From Verrucomicrobiia bacterium (lineage in GTDB: Bacteria > Verrucomicrobiota > Verrucomicrobiia > CAIQCK01): 11,449 nucleotides of DNA. Where the stretch lies: the NCBI GenBank assembly GCA_026417675.1, contig JAOACV010000026.1, forward strand, positions 1 through 11,449. The letters run 5' to 3'. The notes beneath the pieces are model-generated. The model had not been told where the DNA came from. It did no database searches and worked only from the letters and a program-made list of their open reading frames with translations. This document shows, piece after piece, positions 1-6,738 of the stretch. A program made the position numbers and the translations under genes. The stretch's first letter is position 1, and every line of letters starts with the position of its first letter.

Positions 1-471
1 CTCCGGCCGGGTGTCCGCATCCGCGCAAACAATTACCGCCGCATGCCGGCCCGCGCGGGCCGGCGCGACTAGGACTCCGCGCGCGGCAATTCCACCCGGC
101 AGCGGCACCTCTACGCGCTCCAGCCGATAACTATCGTTGGCGGCGAGAAGCTCAACCTTGGCGGGCCGCAACACCGGATCGGTCTTGTCGAGACCGAGCA
201 TGGCGCGGCACTTCGCCCGCTGGGCGGCGGCAAAACCCTCAAAGCCGTGCGCCGAGGTGCATGCCGCTCGCCATCGGGCATCACGGTCTTCTCCGGCCTG
301 CGCAATCCGCCGCCGCCAGTAGCTCCGCACCTGCTCCAACTGCCGCTGGACGATCTCGGCGGTGCTTTCCCGAAACGCCAATGCCTCCGTGCCCGGCAGA
401 CCGTCGGCGGCAAGGGCGATCTGAAGACCGGCTGCGAGCACGACCAGCGCGGATTGCAAGCGACGTTTCAT
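1..471 (-). CDS. Secreted alpha/beta-hydrolase (acetyl xylan esterase-like), 3' end off the window
   Basis: The frame opens at ATG 471-469 and stays open to base 1, giving 157 residues of a protein cut by the window edge. It starts with a Sec-type signal peptide: MKRR, a hydrophobic stretch LQSALVVLAAGLQIAL, and a likely cleavage after ALA near residue 22. A helical region follows (RSYWRRR near residues 49-55, then FAAAQRAKCRAMLGL). From about residue 118 come the beta strands that open an alpha/beta-hydrolase fold, with VEVPLPGGI, GVLVAPARAG and then AVIVCAD. This layout is typical of planctomycete and verrucomicrobial acetyl-xylan-esterase-like hydrolases. The nucleophile Ser, Asp and His would lie beyond the window, so activity and substrate cannot be judged. 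Its ATG overlaps the TGA of the UroD-like gene by four bases, so translation is probably coupled. Confidence 0.72.
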   Translation of the reverse strand, partial: MKRRLQSALVVLAAGLQIALAADGLPGTEALAFRESTAEIVQRQLEQVRSYWRRRIAQAGEDRDARWRAACTSAHGFEGFAAAQRAKCRAMLGLDKTDPVLRPAKVELLAANDSYRLERVEVPLPGGIAARGVLVAPARAGRHAAVIVCADADTRPE

Positions 472-1508
472 GCCGCACGCCTCCCATACTTGCGGATCGC
501 ATCGCGCATCGCCAGAACGTTCTCCGGTTTCATGTCGTCGGTGAGACTATTGCTCGATGAGATGATGTAGCCGCCGCCGACGCCGATGGTCTCGATACGA
601 TCACGGACCTGCGCCTCGATTTCGGCGGGCGTCTTGTGCACCAGGTCGCTCATGAAAATGTTGCCCACCAGCGCGACGCGCCGGCCATACTTTTGCTTGA
701 CGGCGTGGATGTCCATCACGTCGGGCTGGATGGGGTGGATGGCCTGTTGACCCAGCTTCAGCCAGTGGTCCAGTAGGGGCGTCATGTCGCCGTCGCTGTG
801 GGTGATGAGCGGCTTGGTGAACGTCGCGGCCACGGCCTTTTCCTTCGGCAGGATGCGCTCGCGGTAGAACGCGACGCTGAACATCGGCCCGGAGTTGAAC
901 GCCACGTCGTCGAACGCCCAGATGACATCGAACCCGATTTCCTCCAACACCGGCACCACCGCCGCCGTCCAGTCGGCGTAGGCATCGTGAACGTCCACGA
1001 TGAGCTGCGGATCGTCCGCCATCGCATACGAGAACGCTTCCATGCCCATGCTCAACAGCGTCGCCCCGATGCCGAGCCGCACGCATGCGCAAGCGCAGTA
1101 GTCGTCCTTGCGCGCGATGAACTTCCGCGCGTTGGCCACGAACCGGTCGTCGGTGGGCGCGGGCAGGCGGAAAAGCCGGTCGAAATCCTGCCGCGTCTTG
1201 ATTAATCCCTCGCCGACCAGCACCGGCGAGCCGTCCTCGGCTTTTTTCATCCGCTCACAGAAGATCAGGGCAAAGGCGCAGAACTGCAGGTTGGCTTTGC
1301 CGAGCACGCGATTGGTCTTCTTCTGTTCCTCAGCCAGCGCGTCGCCCGGCATCGTCGGAAATCCATCGGGCGCAACCGACCACTCGACGCGGACCGGCTC
1401 GCCGCACACCGCGCTGGCGATCCCATTGCCGACGATCCCTTCAATCCAGGGAATCTCGTCCACTTCTTCATGCCGCAAGGCGGCCAACACTCTTTCGCGC
1501 GGCGTCAT
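468..1508 (-). CDS. Uroporphyrinogen decarboxylase-like protein (PF01208 superfamily)
   Basis: A protein of 346 residues, about the usual length for the superfamily. It opens with the family signature MTPRERVLAALRHEE. Inside are a WAFDDVAFNSG motif (residues 197-207), an active-site-like HSDGD (237-241) and a C-terminal GGGYIISSSNSL followed by PENVLAMRDA. These match the uncharacterised UroD-like proteins abundant in Planctomycetes and Verrucomicrobia. It is probably not the haem enzyme HemE: the expected N-terminal HemE substrate-binding motifs are absent. The Cys that binds zinc in MtaA/MtbA methyltransferases is replaced in HSDGD, so corrinoid methyl transfer is also uncertain. It lies 12 bp after the sialidase stop and overlaps the hydrolase start, so all three are probably co-transcribed. 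No clear Shine-Dalgarno precedes the ATG; the start rests on the family N-terminus. Reaction unknown. Confidence 0.88.
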   Translation of the reverse strand: MTPRERVLAALRHEEVDEIPWIEGIVGNGIASAVCGEPVRVEWSVAPDGFPTMPGDALAEEQKKTNRVLGKANLQFCAFALIFCERMKKAEDGSPVLVGEGLIKTRQDFDRLFRLPAPTDDRFVANARKFIARKDDYCACACVRLGIGATLLSMGMEAFSYAMADDPQLIVDVHDAYADWTAAVVPVLEEIGFDVIWAFDDVAFNSGPMFSVAFYRERILPKEKAVAATFTKPLITHSDGDMTPLLDHWLKLGQQAIHPIQPDVMDIHAVKQKYGRRVALVGNIFMSDLVHKTPAEIEAQVRDRIETIGVGGGYIISSSNSLTDDMKPENVLAMRDAIRKYGRRAA

Positions 1509-1520
1509 GTCATGAATGAT

Positions 1521-2645
1521 CTATTTCGTTCTCAACCATTCCAACCCCATGCGCCGGATGCGGAGGCGGTTGAGGCCGCCGACTTTCTTGTCGCCGGCGC
1601 AGTAGCCGAGCAGCACGGCGTCGTCCACGAAGTGGATGGCCGTGTAGCAATACCAGCCGTCGGGATCAGGCTCCAACACCTTGCGGACCGGCCACGTCTT
1701 GCCGCCGTCGGAGGAAATGCCGGCCACCAGCGGTGTGCGGCGACCTTTCGGAAACGGAAAGTCTCCGGAGTGATCGTTGTAGATGCACAACAAGTCGGAC
1801 GAACCGGGCAGGCGCTTGATGCTCGCGGGCGAGCAGGGCGATTTCAGCGAGGTCGGCGCCGGCGCGGTCCATGTTTTGCCGCGGTCTGCAGAGGTGAAAC
1901 CGTATTGCGCGCCGAGCGCCGTGCGCGCCCAACTGAACAGCGTGCCGTCGGCCAGTTCGACCACGCCCGGTTCCTGCAAGCCGGACGAACAATGTTGCGG
2001 CGCGGCCCACCACGTGGCCGCTTCCGTCCAGGTTTGCCCTTCGTCATCGGAGAGATACCAGAGGACCAAGCCGCGCGCATCGAAAGACTTGCTGCTGGCG
2101 GGGTCCGTGTTGCGCGCGCGGTGAAAGGCCACCGGCACCACCAACCGCCCGGCGCTCAATTGCACGACCCGGTCGTTGTTGAGCACAAAGTAGCCCGGCG
2201 CGGCCACCACGAGCTTCGGCTCTGACCACGTCTGCGCTTCGTCGGCGGAGATGCGGACGTAAGGCCGGCAGTCGAGCCAACTATTCTTGACGAGGTAGAA
2301 CAGCGCGAGCCGGCCGCTCTTAAGCCGCAACAGCGACACGCTCATCACGTTCTCGCCGCTGGTGTTCTCAATCACCGTGCGCGGCGCGCTCCACGTGCGG
2401 CCCGCGTCGTCGGAATGCACGCAGACGATGCGAGCCGGGCTGTTGTCCGCCGCGCCGCCGTAGAACTGCGTGTAGTAGAAGATGATTCGCCCCGACTTCA
2501 GCGTCGCGAAGGACCCTTCGGAATTGCGCGGGTTCTCCTTGCTGGGTTCGATATTCAGAACCACTTGGTTTTCCGGGGCTCCGACCGCCAGAGTTCCGGC
2601 AGCCATCAGTCCCGACAGGAGATTTGTCAACCGTGCTAGGCTCAT
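1521..2645 (-). CDS. Secreted sialidase-like beta-propeller (BNR/Asp-box, exo-alpha-sialidase family)
   Basis: A protein of 374 residues. Five Asp-boxes of the form S-x-D-x-G/A-x-T-W stand at residues 78-85, 133-140, 199-206, 252-259 and 311-318. This is the hallmark of six-bladed sialidase propellers (PF13088/GH33-like). The second box has Ala for Gly. The N-terminal NPRNSEGSF carries Arg40, a candidate carboxylate-binding Arg, and QEPGVVELADGTLFSWART (224-242) is the conserved family core. A signal peptide fits a start at ATG 2645: MSLAR, hydrophobic LTNLLSGLMAAGTLAVG, cut near GA-PEN. An in-frame ATG at 2714 has a purine-rich GGGAAAGGA just upstream and is a real alternative, but it would give an unusually long double-hydrophobic leader. 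Extension to GTG 2852 runs into decayed DNA. Many homologues do not cleave sialic acid, so the substrate is open. First gene of the leftward operon. Confidence 0.87.
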   Translation of the reverse strand: MSLARLTNLLSGLMAAGTLAVGAPENQVVLNIEPSKENPRNSEGSFATLKSGRIIFYYTQFYGGAADNSPARIVCVHSDDAGRTWSAPRTVIENTSGENVMSVSLLRLKSGRLALFYLVKNSWLDCRPYVRISADEAQTWSEPKLVVAAPGYFVLNNDRVVQLSAGRLVVPVAFHRARNTDPASSKSFDARGLVLWYLSDDEGQTWTEAATWWAAPQHCSSGLQEPGVVELADGTLFSWARTALGAQYGFTSADRGKTWTAPAPTSLKSPCSPASIKRLPGSSDLLCIYNDHSGDFPFPKGRRTPLVAGISSDGGKTWPVRKVLEPDPDGWYCYTAIHFVDDAVLLGYCAGDKKVGGLNRLRIRRMGLEWLRTK

Positions 2646-2956
2646 GTGGCCAGAGAGTAGCGCGCAGCAGGCGAAAGCCAACCCAGAAGTGATTGTCAGT
2701 TGCCACTGCGCCATGTCCTTTCCCGCAGGGCCAAAAGAAGCGCGCCAGTGGGCGCATCGCGCTGGAGCGGCTCTACAAGCAACTTGACAAGGTTCGCTCC
2801 GGGACCGAACAGGCGTTGGAATGAGGCCGGGCAGCCCAACGATCAGATCCACAGAGGGAAACTCTCGATGCTTGCGCGCTGGCCATGACTGCCTACAATG
2901 CGGCCCAGACTGCTGAAGAACGCTATTGAGTCCGCACGGACATTTGAGGCGAGTTT
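2646..2956. other. Gene-free divergent region with old coding fragments
   Basis: No intact gene is visible between the sialidase and the oxidoreductase remnant. On the plus strand one frame gives a plausible-looking piece (GRIALERLYKQLDKVRSGTEQ) ending at TGA 2822-2824. The same frame then continues to a second piece (LDACALAMTAYNAAQTAEER) ending at TGA 2928-2930. I do not recognise either. The look is of a degraded gene interrupted by a stop. Any promoter for the sialidase should also lie here on the minus strand, but I could not identify a convincing one. Confidence 0.4.
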
Positions 2957-3165
2957 ATGAGCCGCGTTTCCCGTCGCGGTTTTCTCAAACGATCGGCTGG
3001 CGCTTCGACTGCGTGGGTCGGCCTTCGAGCGGTTCAAGGCGCATCTGAAGGGCCAACGGAGTTGACCCCGACACGGAGCGTTTCGTCGGCGAGTTCAGCC
3101 AGCAGACGAACCGGCTTGTCTGCGGCGAATACCGCGCGCCGTTCGTGGTGCCGGAGAAAGTGTAG
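2957..3165 (+). pseudogene. Internally deleted, frame-broken Tat-exported Gfo/Idh/MocA oxidoreductase remnant
   Basis: ATG 2957 follows a GAGG Shine-Dalgarno and encodes a clear twin-arginine leader, MSRVSRRGFLKRSAG, of the kind that opens Tat-exported Gfo/Idh/MocA oxidoreductases in this bacterial group. The frame then loses sense. From about 3021 a second frame reads AFERFKAHLKGQ before a stop at 3063. A third frame then gives VDPDTERFVGEF (3061-3096) and EYRAPFVVPEKV, ending at TAG 3163-3165. The pieces RFxxHL, DPxTExFxG and EYRxPFVVP in that order are the usual C-terminal end of these proteins. The leader and the last 40-50 residues thus survive, while some 350-400 residues of Rossmann and substrate domain are gone and at least two frame changes have occurred. 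The recognition comes from memory of the family and is not an alignment. The remnant frame happens to stay open into the next gene. Confidence 0.62.
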
Positions 3166-3177
3166 CAAACCACCCAT

Positions 3178-3184
3178 GGAGAAG
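3178..3184 (+). promoter_or_regulatory. Shine-Dalgarno GGAGAAG that fixes the start of the Tat isomerase gene
   Basis: GGAGAAG sits six bases before ATG 3191. This supports 3191 over the in-frame ATG at 3176 and over the far-upstream ATG at 2957, which belongs to the oxidoreductase remnant. The Tat leader directly after 3191 agrees. Confidence 0.7.
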
Positions 3185-3190
3185 CCCCCT

Positions 3191-4066
3191 ATGACATCCA
3201 TCCCCAAACTCACCCGCCGGCAGTTCCTCACGCGGTCCGTCTCCGCGACGGCCGCCTCGATGGTCGTGCCGCGTCTCGCGATGGCCGCGCCGCGGCAGAT
3301 GCAGATGAAACTGAGCTTCATGACCTTCGTGTGCCCCACCTGGCCGATCGAGAAGATCGTCAAGTTTGCCAAGGAAGCCGGCTACGACGGTGTGGAAATT
3401 CGCGTGGACGCGAAACACAAACACGATATTTCCTCGCAGTCCTCCGCCGAGGTCCGCCGGCGCACGAAGAAGCTCTTCGCCGACGCGGGCGTGGAGGTCG
3501 CCGCAGTAGCGACCTCGGTGCAGTTCGCCAGCCCCAAACCCGACGTGCTCAAGACAAACCTGGAATCAGCCAAAGCCAATCTCGATCTGGCGGCGGATCT
3601 CGGCGCTCCGGTCGTCAGGATGTTTGCCGGCGGCGGCATCCGCAGCCTCACGCCCGAAGCCGCCCGCCAGGTCGCCGCGGCGTTCGACGAGGTCGGCGAG
3701 CATTCCAAAGGTTCCGGCTCCTGCCCGGTTCTCGAATGCGGCCACGACATCATCAAGACGGCGAAGGAAGCCGGCGAAGTCATCCGCTTGGTGAAGACCA
3801 GCAACTTCGGCGCGCTCTGGAACACCTCGACGATGGACGACGAGACGTTTGCCGTGCTGAAAGACCGCATCCGTCACTTCCACGTCCACGACGAGGTGCT
3901 CGACCCAAACAATACCAACCTCGTCGGCCTCGCCCAACGGATGAAAACCATCGGCTACCGCGGCTTCGTTTCGCTGGAGATCATCAAGAACAAAGACCTT
4001 CCGGAAGAGCTTCTCAAGGAAGTCGCCGCGCGGTTGAAGCGGCAGATCGCCGAGGGATCCAAGTAG
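3191..4066 (+). CDS. Tat-exported sugar phosphate isomerase/epimerase-like TIM-barrel protein
   Basis: A protein of 291 residues in the xylose-isomerase-like TIM barrel family (AP_endonuc_2, PF01261; hydroxypyruvate isomerase-like). The N-terminus is a Tat signal, LTRRQFLTRS (twin Arg at 9-10) with a hydrophobic run and a likely cut after LAMA (residue 32). The barrel runs from MKLSFMTF to the end. The usual four metal ligands would be Glu182 (PVLECGHD), a position in LWNTS near Asn211, His231 or His233 (HFHVHDE) and Glu263 (FVSLEII). The second is normally Asp, so Asn211 is unusual. The family isomerises or epimerises keto-sugars with a divalent metal; the substrate here is unknown. Export to the periplasm suggests action on a free sugar, not a phosphate ester. 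The next gene starts four bases after its stop, so the two are one operon. The longer frame from 2957 merely fuses a remnant to it. Confidence 0.87.
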   Translation: MTSIPKLTRRQFLTRSVSATAASMVVPRLAMAAPRQMQMKLSFMTFVCPTWPIEKIVKFAKEAGYDGVEIRVDAKHKHDISSQSSAEVRRRTKKLFADAGVEVAAVATSVQFASPKPDVLKTNLESAKANLDLAADLGAPVVRMFAGGGIRSLTPEAARQVAAAFDEVGEHSKGSGSCPVLECGHDIIKTAKEAGEVIRLVKTSNFGALWNTSTMDDETFAVLKDRIRHFHVHDEVLDPNNTNLVGLAQRMKTIGYRGFVSLEIIKNKDLPEELLKEVAARLKRQIAEGSK

Positions 4067-4070
4067 GTGT

Positions 4071-5732
4071 ATGAAAAGCTTCAGATGCCTGCTCGTTTTG
4101 TTTCTTAGCCCGTTCGTTCACCTCCCGGCTCGCGCTGCTGACTACGACCTCGTCGTCTATGGCGGCACCTCGGCGGGCGTGATCGCGGCGGTGCAGGCGA
4201 AAAAAATGGGCAAGTCGGTGATCATCGTCTGCCCGGACAAGCATCTCGGCGGCCTCTCCAGCGGCGGGCTGGGATTCACCGACACGGGTAACAAGGCCGT
4301 CATGGGCGGGTTGTCGCGCGACTTCTATCACCGGGTCTGGAAGCACTACGACACGGCGGCGGCGTGGAAGTGGCAGAAGAAGGAGGCCTACGGCAACAAG
4401 GGCCAAGGCACGCCCGCGATTGACGGCGCGCAGCGGACGATGTGGATTTTCGAGCCGCATGTGGCGGAGCGGGTGTTCGAGGATTACATCCGCGAGTTCA
4501 AGATTCCCGTCCGGCGAAACGAATGGCTCGACCGCGCCCACGGCGTGAAGAAGGACGGCGCGCGCATCGTTTCGATCACGACGCTAAGCCGCAAGACCTA
4601 CGCGGGGCGCATGTTTATTGACGCCACCTACGAGGGCGACCTGATGGCTGCCGCGGGCGTGGACTATCACGTCGGGCGCGAAGCGCAGAGCGTCTATGGC
4701 GAGCAATGGAACGGCGTGCAGACCGGCGTGCTGCATCATCGCCATCATTTCGGCGTCCTGAAAACGCCCATCAGCCCCTACGTCGTGCCGGGCGACCCGA
4801 CCAGCGGCGTGCTGCCGCGCATCAGCACCGAGCCGCCGGGCGCCTACGGCAGTGGGGACAAGCGTGTGCAGGCTTACTGCTTCCGCATGTGCCTGACGGA
4901 CGACCCGCGCAACCGCATCCCGTTCCCGAAACCGAAGGGATACGACGCCAAGCAATATGAATTGCTGCTGCGCATCTTCGCGGCGGGCTGGCGCGAGACG
5001 TTCGAGAAGTTCGACCCGATCCCAAACCACAAAACCGACACCAACAACCACGGCCCCTTCAGCACCGACAACATCGGCATGAACTACGACTACCCGGAGG
5101 CGAGCTACGAGCGCCGGCGTGAGATCATCCGCGAGCACGAGACCTACCAAAAGGGCCTGATGTGGTTCATCGCCAACGACCCGCGCGTGCCGAAGGACGT
5201 GCAGGATGCCATGCGCCGGTGGGGGCTGGCCAAGGACGAGTTCACCGACAACGGCGGCTGGCCGCACCAGCTCTACATCCGCGAGGCGCGACGGATGATC
5301 GGCAGTTATGTGATGACCGAAAACGAACTGCTGAAAAAGCGCCCGACGCCGCAGCCGGTCGGCATGGGCAGCTATACGATAGACTCGCACAACGTGCAGC
5401 GTTACATCACGCCCGAAGGTCACGTGCAGAACGAGGGCGACATCGGCGTTTCCACCAAAGGCCCCTACGAGATCGCCTACGGCGCCTTGGTGCCGAAGCG
5501 CGGCCAGGCCGACAACCTGCTTGTGCCCGTGTGCGTCTCCAGCTCGCACATCGCCTTCGGCAGCATCCGCATGGAGCCGGTGTTCATGATCCTCGGCCAG
5601 TCGGCCGCGACCGCCGCCTGCCTCGCGCTGGACGACGGCGTGCCGGTGCAGCAGGTGGATTACGCGAAGCTGCGCGAGCGGTTGTTGAAGGACGGGCAGG
5701 TGCTGGAGTGGAAGAAGGGCGACAAACCGTAG
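4071..5732 (+). CDS. Secreted FAD-dependent oxidoreductase (FAD_oxidored family, PF12831)
   Basis: A protein of 553 residues. A Sec signal peptide (MKSFRCLLVLFLSPFVHLPARA, cut near residue 22) is followed at once by the dinucleotide-binding strand YDLVVYGGTSAGVIAA. The Rossmann glycine motif is here GGTSAG (31-36), which binds the ADP part of FAD. HLGGLSSGGLGFTDTG (58-73) is the next family block, close to the flavin. The C-terminal block SSSHIAFGSIRMEPVFMILG and the following QSAATAACLA close the FAD domain as in the family, so the gene is full length. These proteins are common in Verrucomicrobia, Planctomycetes and Bacteroidetes near glycoside-degrading genes, and their true substrates are mostly unknown. 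It sits 4 bp after the Tat isomerase with a weak AGG ahead of the ATG. I infer that the two proteins act together on an extracytoplasmic sugar or glycoside. Confidence 0.9.
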   Translation: MKSFRCLLVLFLSPFVHLPARAADYDLVVYGGTSAGVIAAVQAKKMGKSVIIVCPDKHLGGLSSGGLGFTDTGNKAVMGGLSRDFYHRVWKHYDTAAAWKWQKKEAYGNKGQGTPAIDGAQRTMWIFEPHVAERVFEDYIREFKIPVRRNEWLDRAHGVKKDGARIVSITTLSRKTYAGRMFIDATYEGDLMAAAGVDYHVGREAQSVYGEQWNGVQTGVLHHRHHFGVLKTPISPYVVPGDPTSGVLPRISTEPPGAYGSGDKRVQAYCFRMCLTDDPRNRIPFPKPKGYDAKQYELLLRIFAAGWRETFEKFDPIPNHKTDTNNHGPFSTDNIGMNYDYPEASYERRREIIREHETYQKGLMWFIANDPRVPKDVQDAMRRWGLAKDEFTDNGGWPHQLYIREARRMIGSYVMTENELLKKRPTPQPVGMGSYTIDSHNVQRYITPEGHVQNEGDIGVSTKGPYEIAYGALVPKRGQADNLLVPVCVSSSHIAFGSIRMEPVFMILGQSAATAACLALDDGVPVQQVDYAKLRERLLKDGQVLEWKKGDKP

Positions 5733-5754
5733 GCCAGCCATCATGTGGCGGCCT
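5731..5754. terminator. Possible hairpin between convergent genes
   Basis: AGGCC (5731-5735) pairs with GGCCT (5750-5754), and GCC (5737-5739) with GGC (5747-5749). A one-base bulge and a seven-base loop complete an eight-pair hairpin. It begins inside the stop codon of the FAD oxidoreductase and lies between two convergent genes. There is no T-run, so a Rho-independent terminator is not proven. Confidence 0.3.
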
Positions 5755-5787
5755 GCGATTCTGTGCGACGTCTTGGCGCTGGAAGAA

Positions 5788-6609
5788 TCAGAGGAAGGAT
5801 CGCAGGTGTTTCAATGCGGCCTCGTAGGTCTTCGGATTGACGTATTCGGCGATGAGCGGCAGGTGGGGGCAGTATTGGCGGACCAGGGCGATGTATTTGC
5901 GGTAGTCCACATCGCCCTCGCCGGCGGCGACGCCCTTGGTGACGTGCAGCTTGCGGTCCTTGGCGTGCAGGGCGCAGATGTAGGGCGCGAGCGCCTGAAA
6001 CATTTCTTCCAGCGTGTTGTGCGGCAGCAGATTGGCCGGGTCGAGCTGGACGCGGACGAGCGGGTGGTTGATGTCCTCCATGAAATAACGCGTGGCAGTG
6101 GCCGAGCCGAGCAGGTCTTGGAAGTAGGGCTCGAAGCCGATGACCACGTCATGTTTCTCGGCGAACGGGATCAGTTTGCGCGTCGCGTCCAATAGGCGCG
6201 GGTAGGCGCGCTCATCAAGCGAGGCGCTGAGGTCGCGCCCCTTGCCGGGCACGATGATTGAGCCGCTCTCGGTGGCGACCATGCGGATGCCCATCGAGCG
6301 GGCGATGCGCATCATGTCGGCGAAGAACTGGATGTTCTTCTCGCGCTCGGCGTCGTCTGGCTCGATGAGGTTGGTATAGACGCCGAGGCCGTAGAACTCC
6401 AGATGCCGGCTGCGATAAGCCTGCGCGATGCGGTGGCATTCCTCCGGCGTCAGCGGCGCGGTGTCGAACCGGCCGTTGTATTTCCAGTAGTTGGAGTCCT
6501 TCTGGCAGAAGAACAACTGCACGCCGTCGAGTTTGGCCGCGGCGGCAAGCTGGGCCATCTCGTCGTTGGTGAGGCTGTTGAATCCGTTGGTGGCGAGTCC
6601 GAGTTTCAT
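5788..6609 (-). CDS. Cytoplasmic sugar phosphate isomerase/epimerase (xylose-isomerase-like TIM barrel)
   Basis: A protein of 273 residues, normal for the AP_endonuc_2/hydroxypyruvate-isomerase-like family, with no signal peptide. The start is taken at ATG 6609, where MKLGLATNGF forms the first barrel strand; GGAA lies about ten bases upstream. Longer in-frame extensions run through non-coding DNA into the neighbouring gene. The four expected metal ligands are all present: Glu160 (VIGFEPYF), Asp190 (VQLDPANLL), His215 (ALHAKD) and Glu255 (LIAEYV). It is therefore likely to be an active metal-dependent isomerase or epimerase of a keto-sugar or sugar acid. It converges on the FAD oxidoreductase and is divergent from the radical SAM gene. 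Together with the Tat-exported paralogue it brackets the oxidoreductase, which suggests one sugar pathway with an exported and an internal isomerisation step. Substrate not determinable here. Confidence 0.88.
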   Translation of the reverse strand: MKLGLATNGFNSLTNDEMAQLAAAAKLDGVQLFFCQKDSNYWKYNGRFDTAPLTPEECHRIAQAYRSRHLEFYGLGVYTNLIEPDDAEREKNIQFFADMMRIARSMGIRMVATESGSIIVPGKGRDLSASLDERAYPRLLDATRKLIPFAEKHDVVIGFEPYFQDLLGSATATRYFMEDINHPLVRVQLDPANLLPHNTLEEMFQALAPYICALHAKDRKLHVTKGVAAGEGDVDYRKYIALVRQYCPHLPLIAEYVNPKTYEAALKHLRSFL

Positions 6610-6665
6610 GATGATGTTCCGTGTTTGAAATGCGCCAGCCTTGTAGCGCAATCCGCCGCGGGCGT

Positions 6666-6694
6666 CGAGGCCGATTTGCCGGAAATCGGCCTCG
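6666..6694. repeat. Perfect 12-bp inverted repeat in a divergent intergenic region
   Basis: CGAGGCCGATTT (6666-6677) and its exact complement AAATCGGCCTCG (6683-6694) enclose a five-base loop GCCGG. Allowing one unpaired T at 6665, GCG/CGC adds three more pairs (6662-6697). It lies in the 129 bp between the isomerase start (6609) and the radical SAM start (6739). There is no T-run, and both neighbours point away from it, so a terminator role is unlikely. An operator for a dimeric regulator, an mRNA leader hairpin or a dispersed palindromic element are the options. Confidence 0.6.
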
Positions 6695-6738
6695 CGCCGC
6701 GCTTGCCACAACCAGTGCCGGCTCGTAGCGTGTCGGCG

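Noticed and set aside
1470..2225. 251-residue open frame on the plus strand opposite the sialidase
   Set aside because: The opposite strand holds five Asp-boxes and is certainly the coding one.
2784..2789. Perfect TTGACA box on the plus strand
   Set aside because: No -10-like hexamer stands 15-19 bp downstream, and the next plus-strand start is a remnant.
2646..2852. 69-residue extension of the sialidase to GTG 2852
   Set aside because: It puts residues of unlikely composition ahead of two hydrophobic stretches and overlaps decayed DNA. The signal peptide fits ATG 2645, or at most ATG 2714.
3191..5732. Classical biosynthetic or defence system around the isomerase and FAD enzyme
   Set aside because: No NRPS, PKS, nuclease, helicase, reverse transcriptase or toxin gene is present. 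The content fits ordinary carbohydrate metabolism.
4584..5744. 386-residue open frame on the minus strand opposite the FAD oxidoreductase
   Set aside because: It is antisense to a complete, clearly recognisable gene. Its composition (Ala, Val, His, Arg rich) is what high-GC codons give when read backwards, and it shows no family motif.
6403..6738. N-terminal extension of 112 residues on the radical SAM protein
   Set aside because: The extension runs through the 5' part of the divergent isomerase gene and the hairpin, and has no similarity to the family. ATG 6739 gives the usual length.
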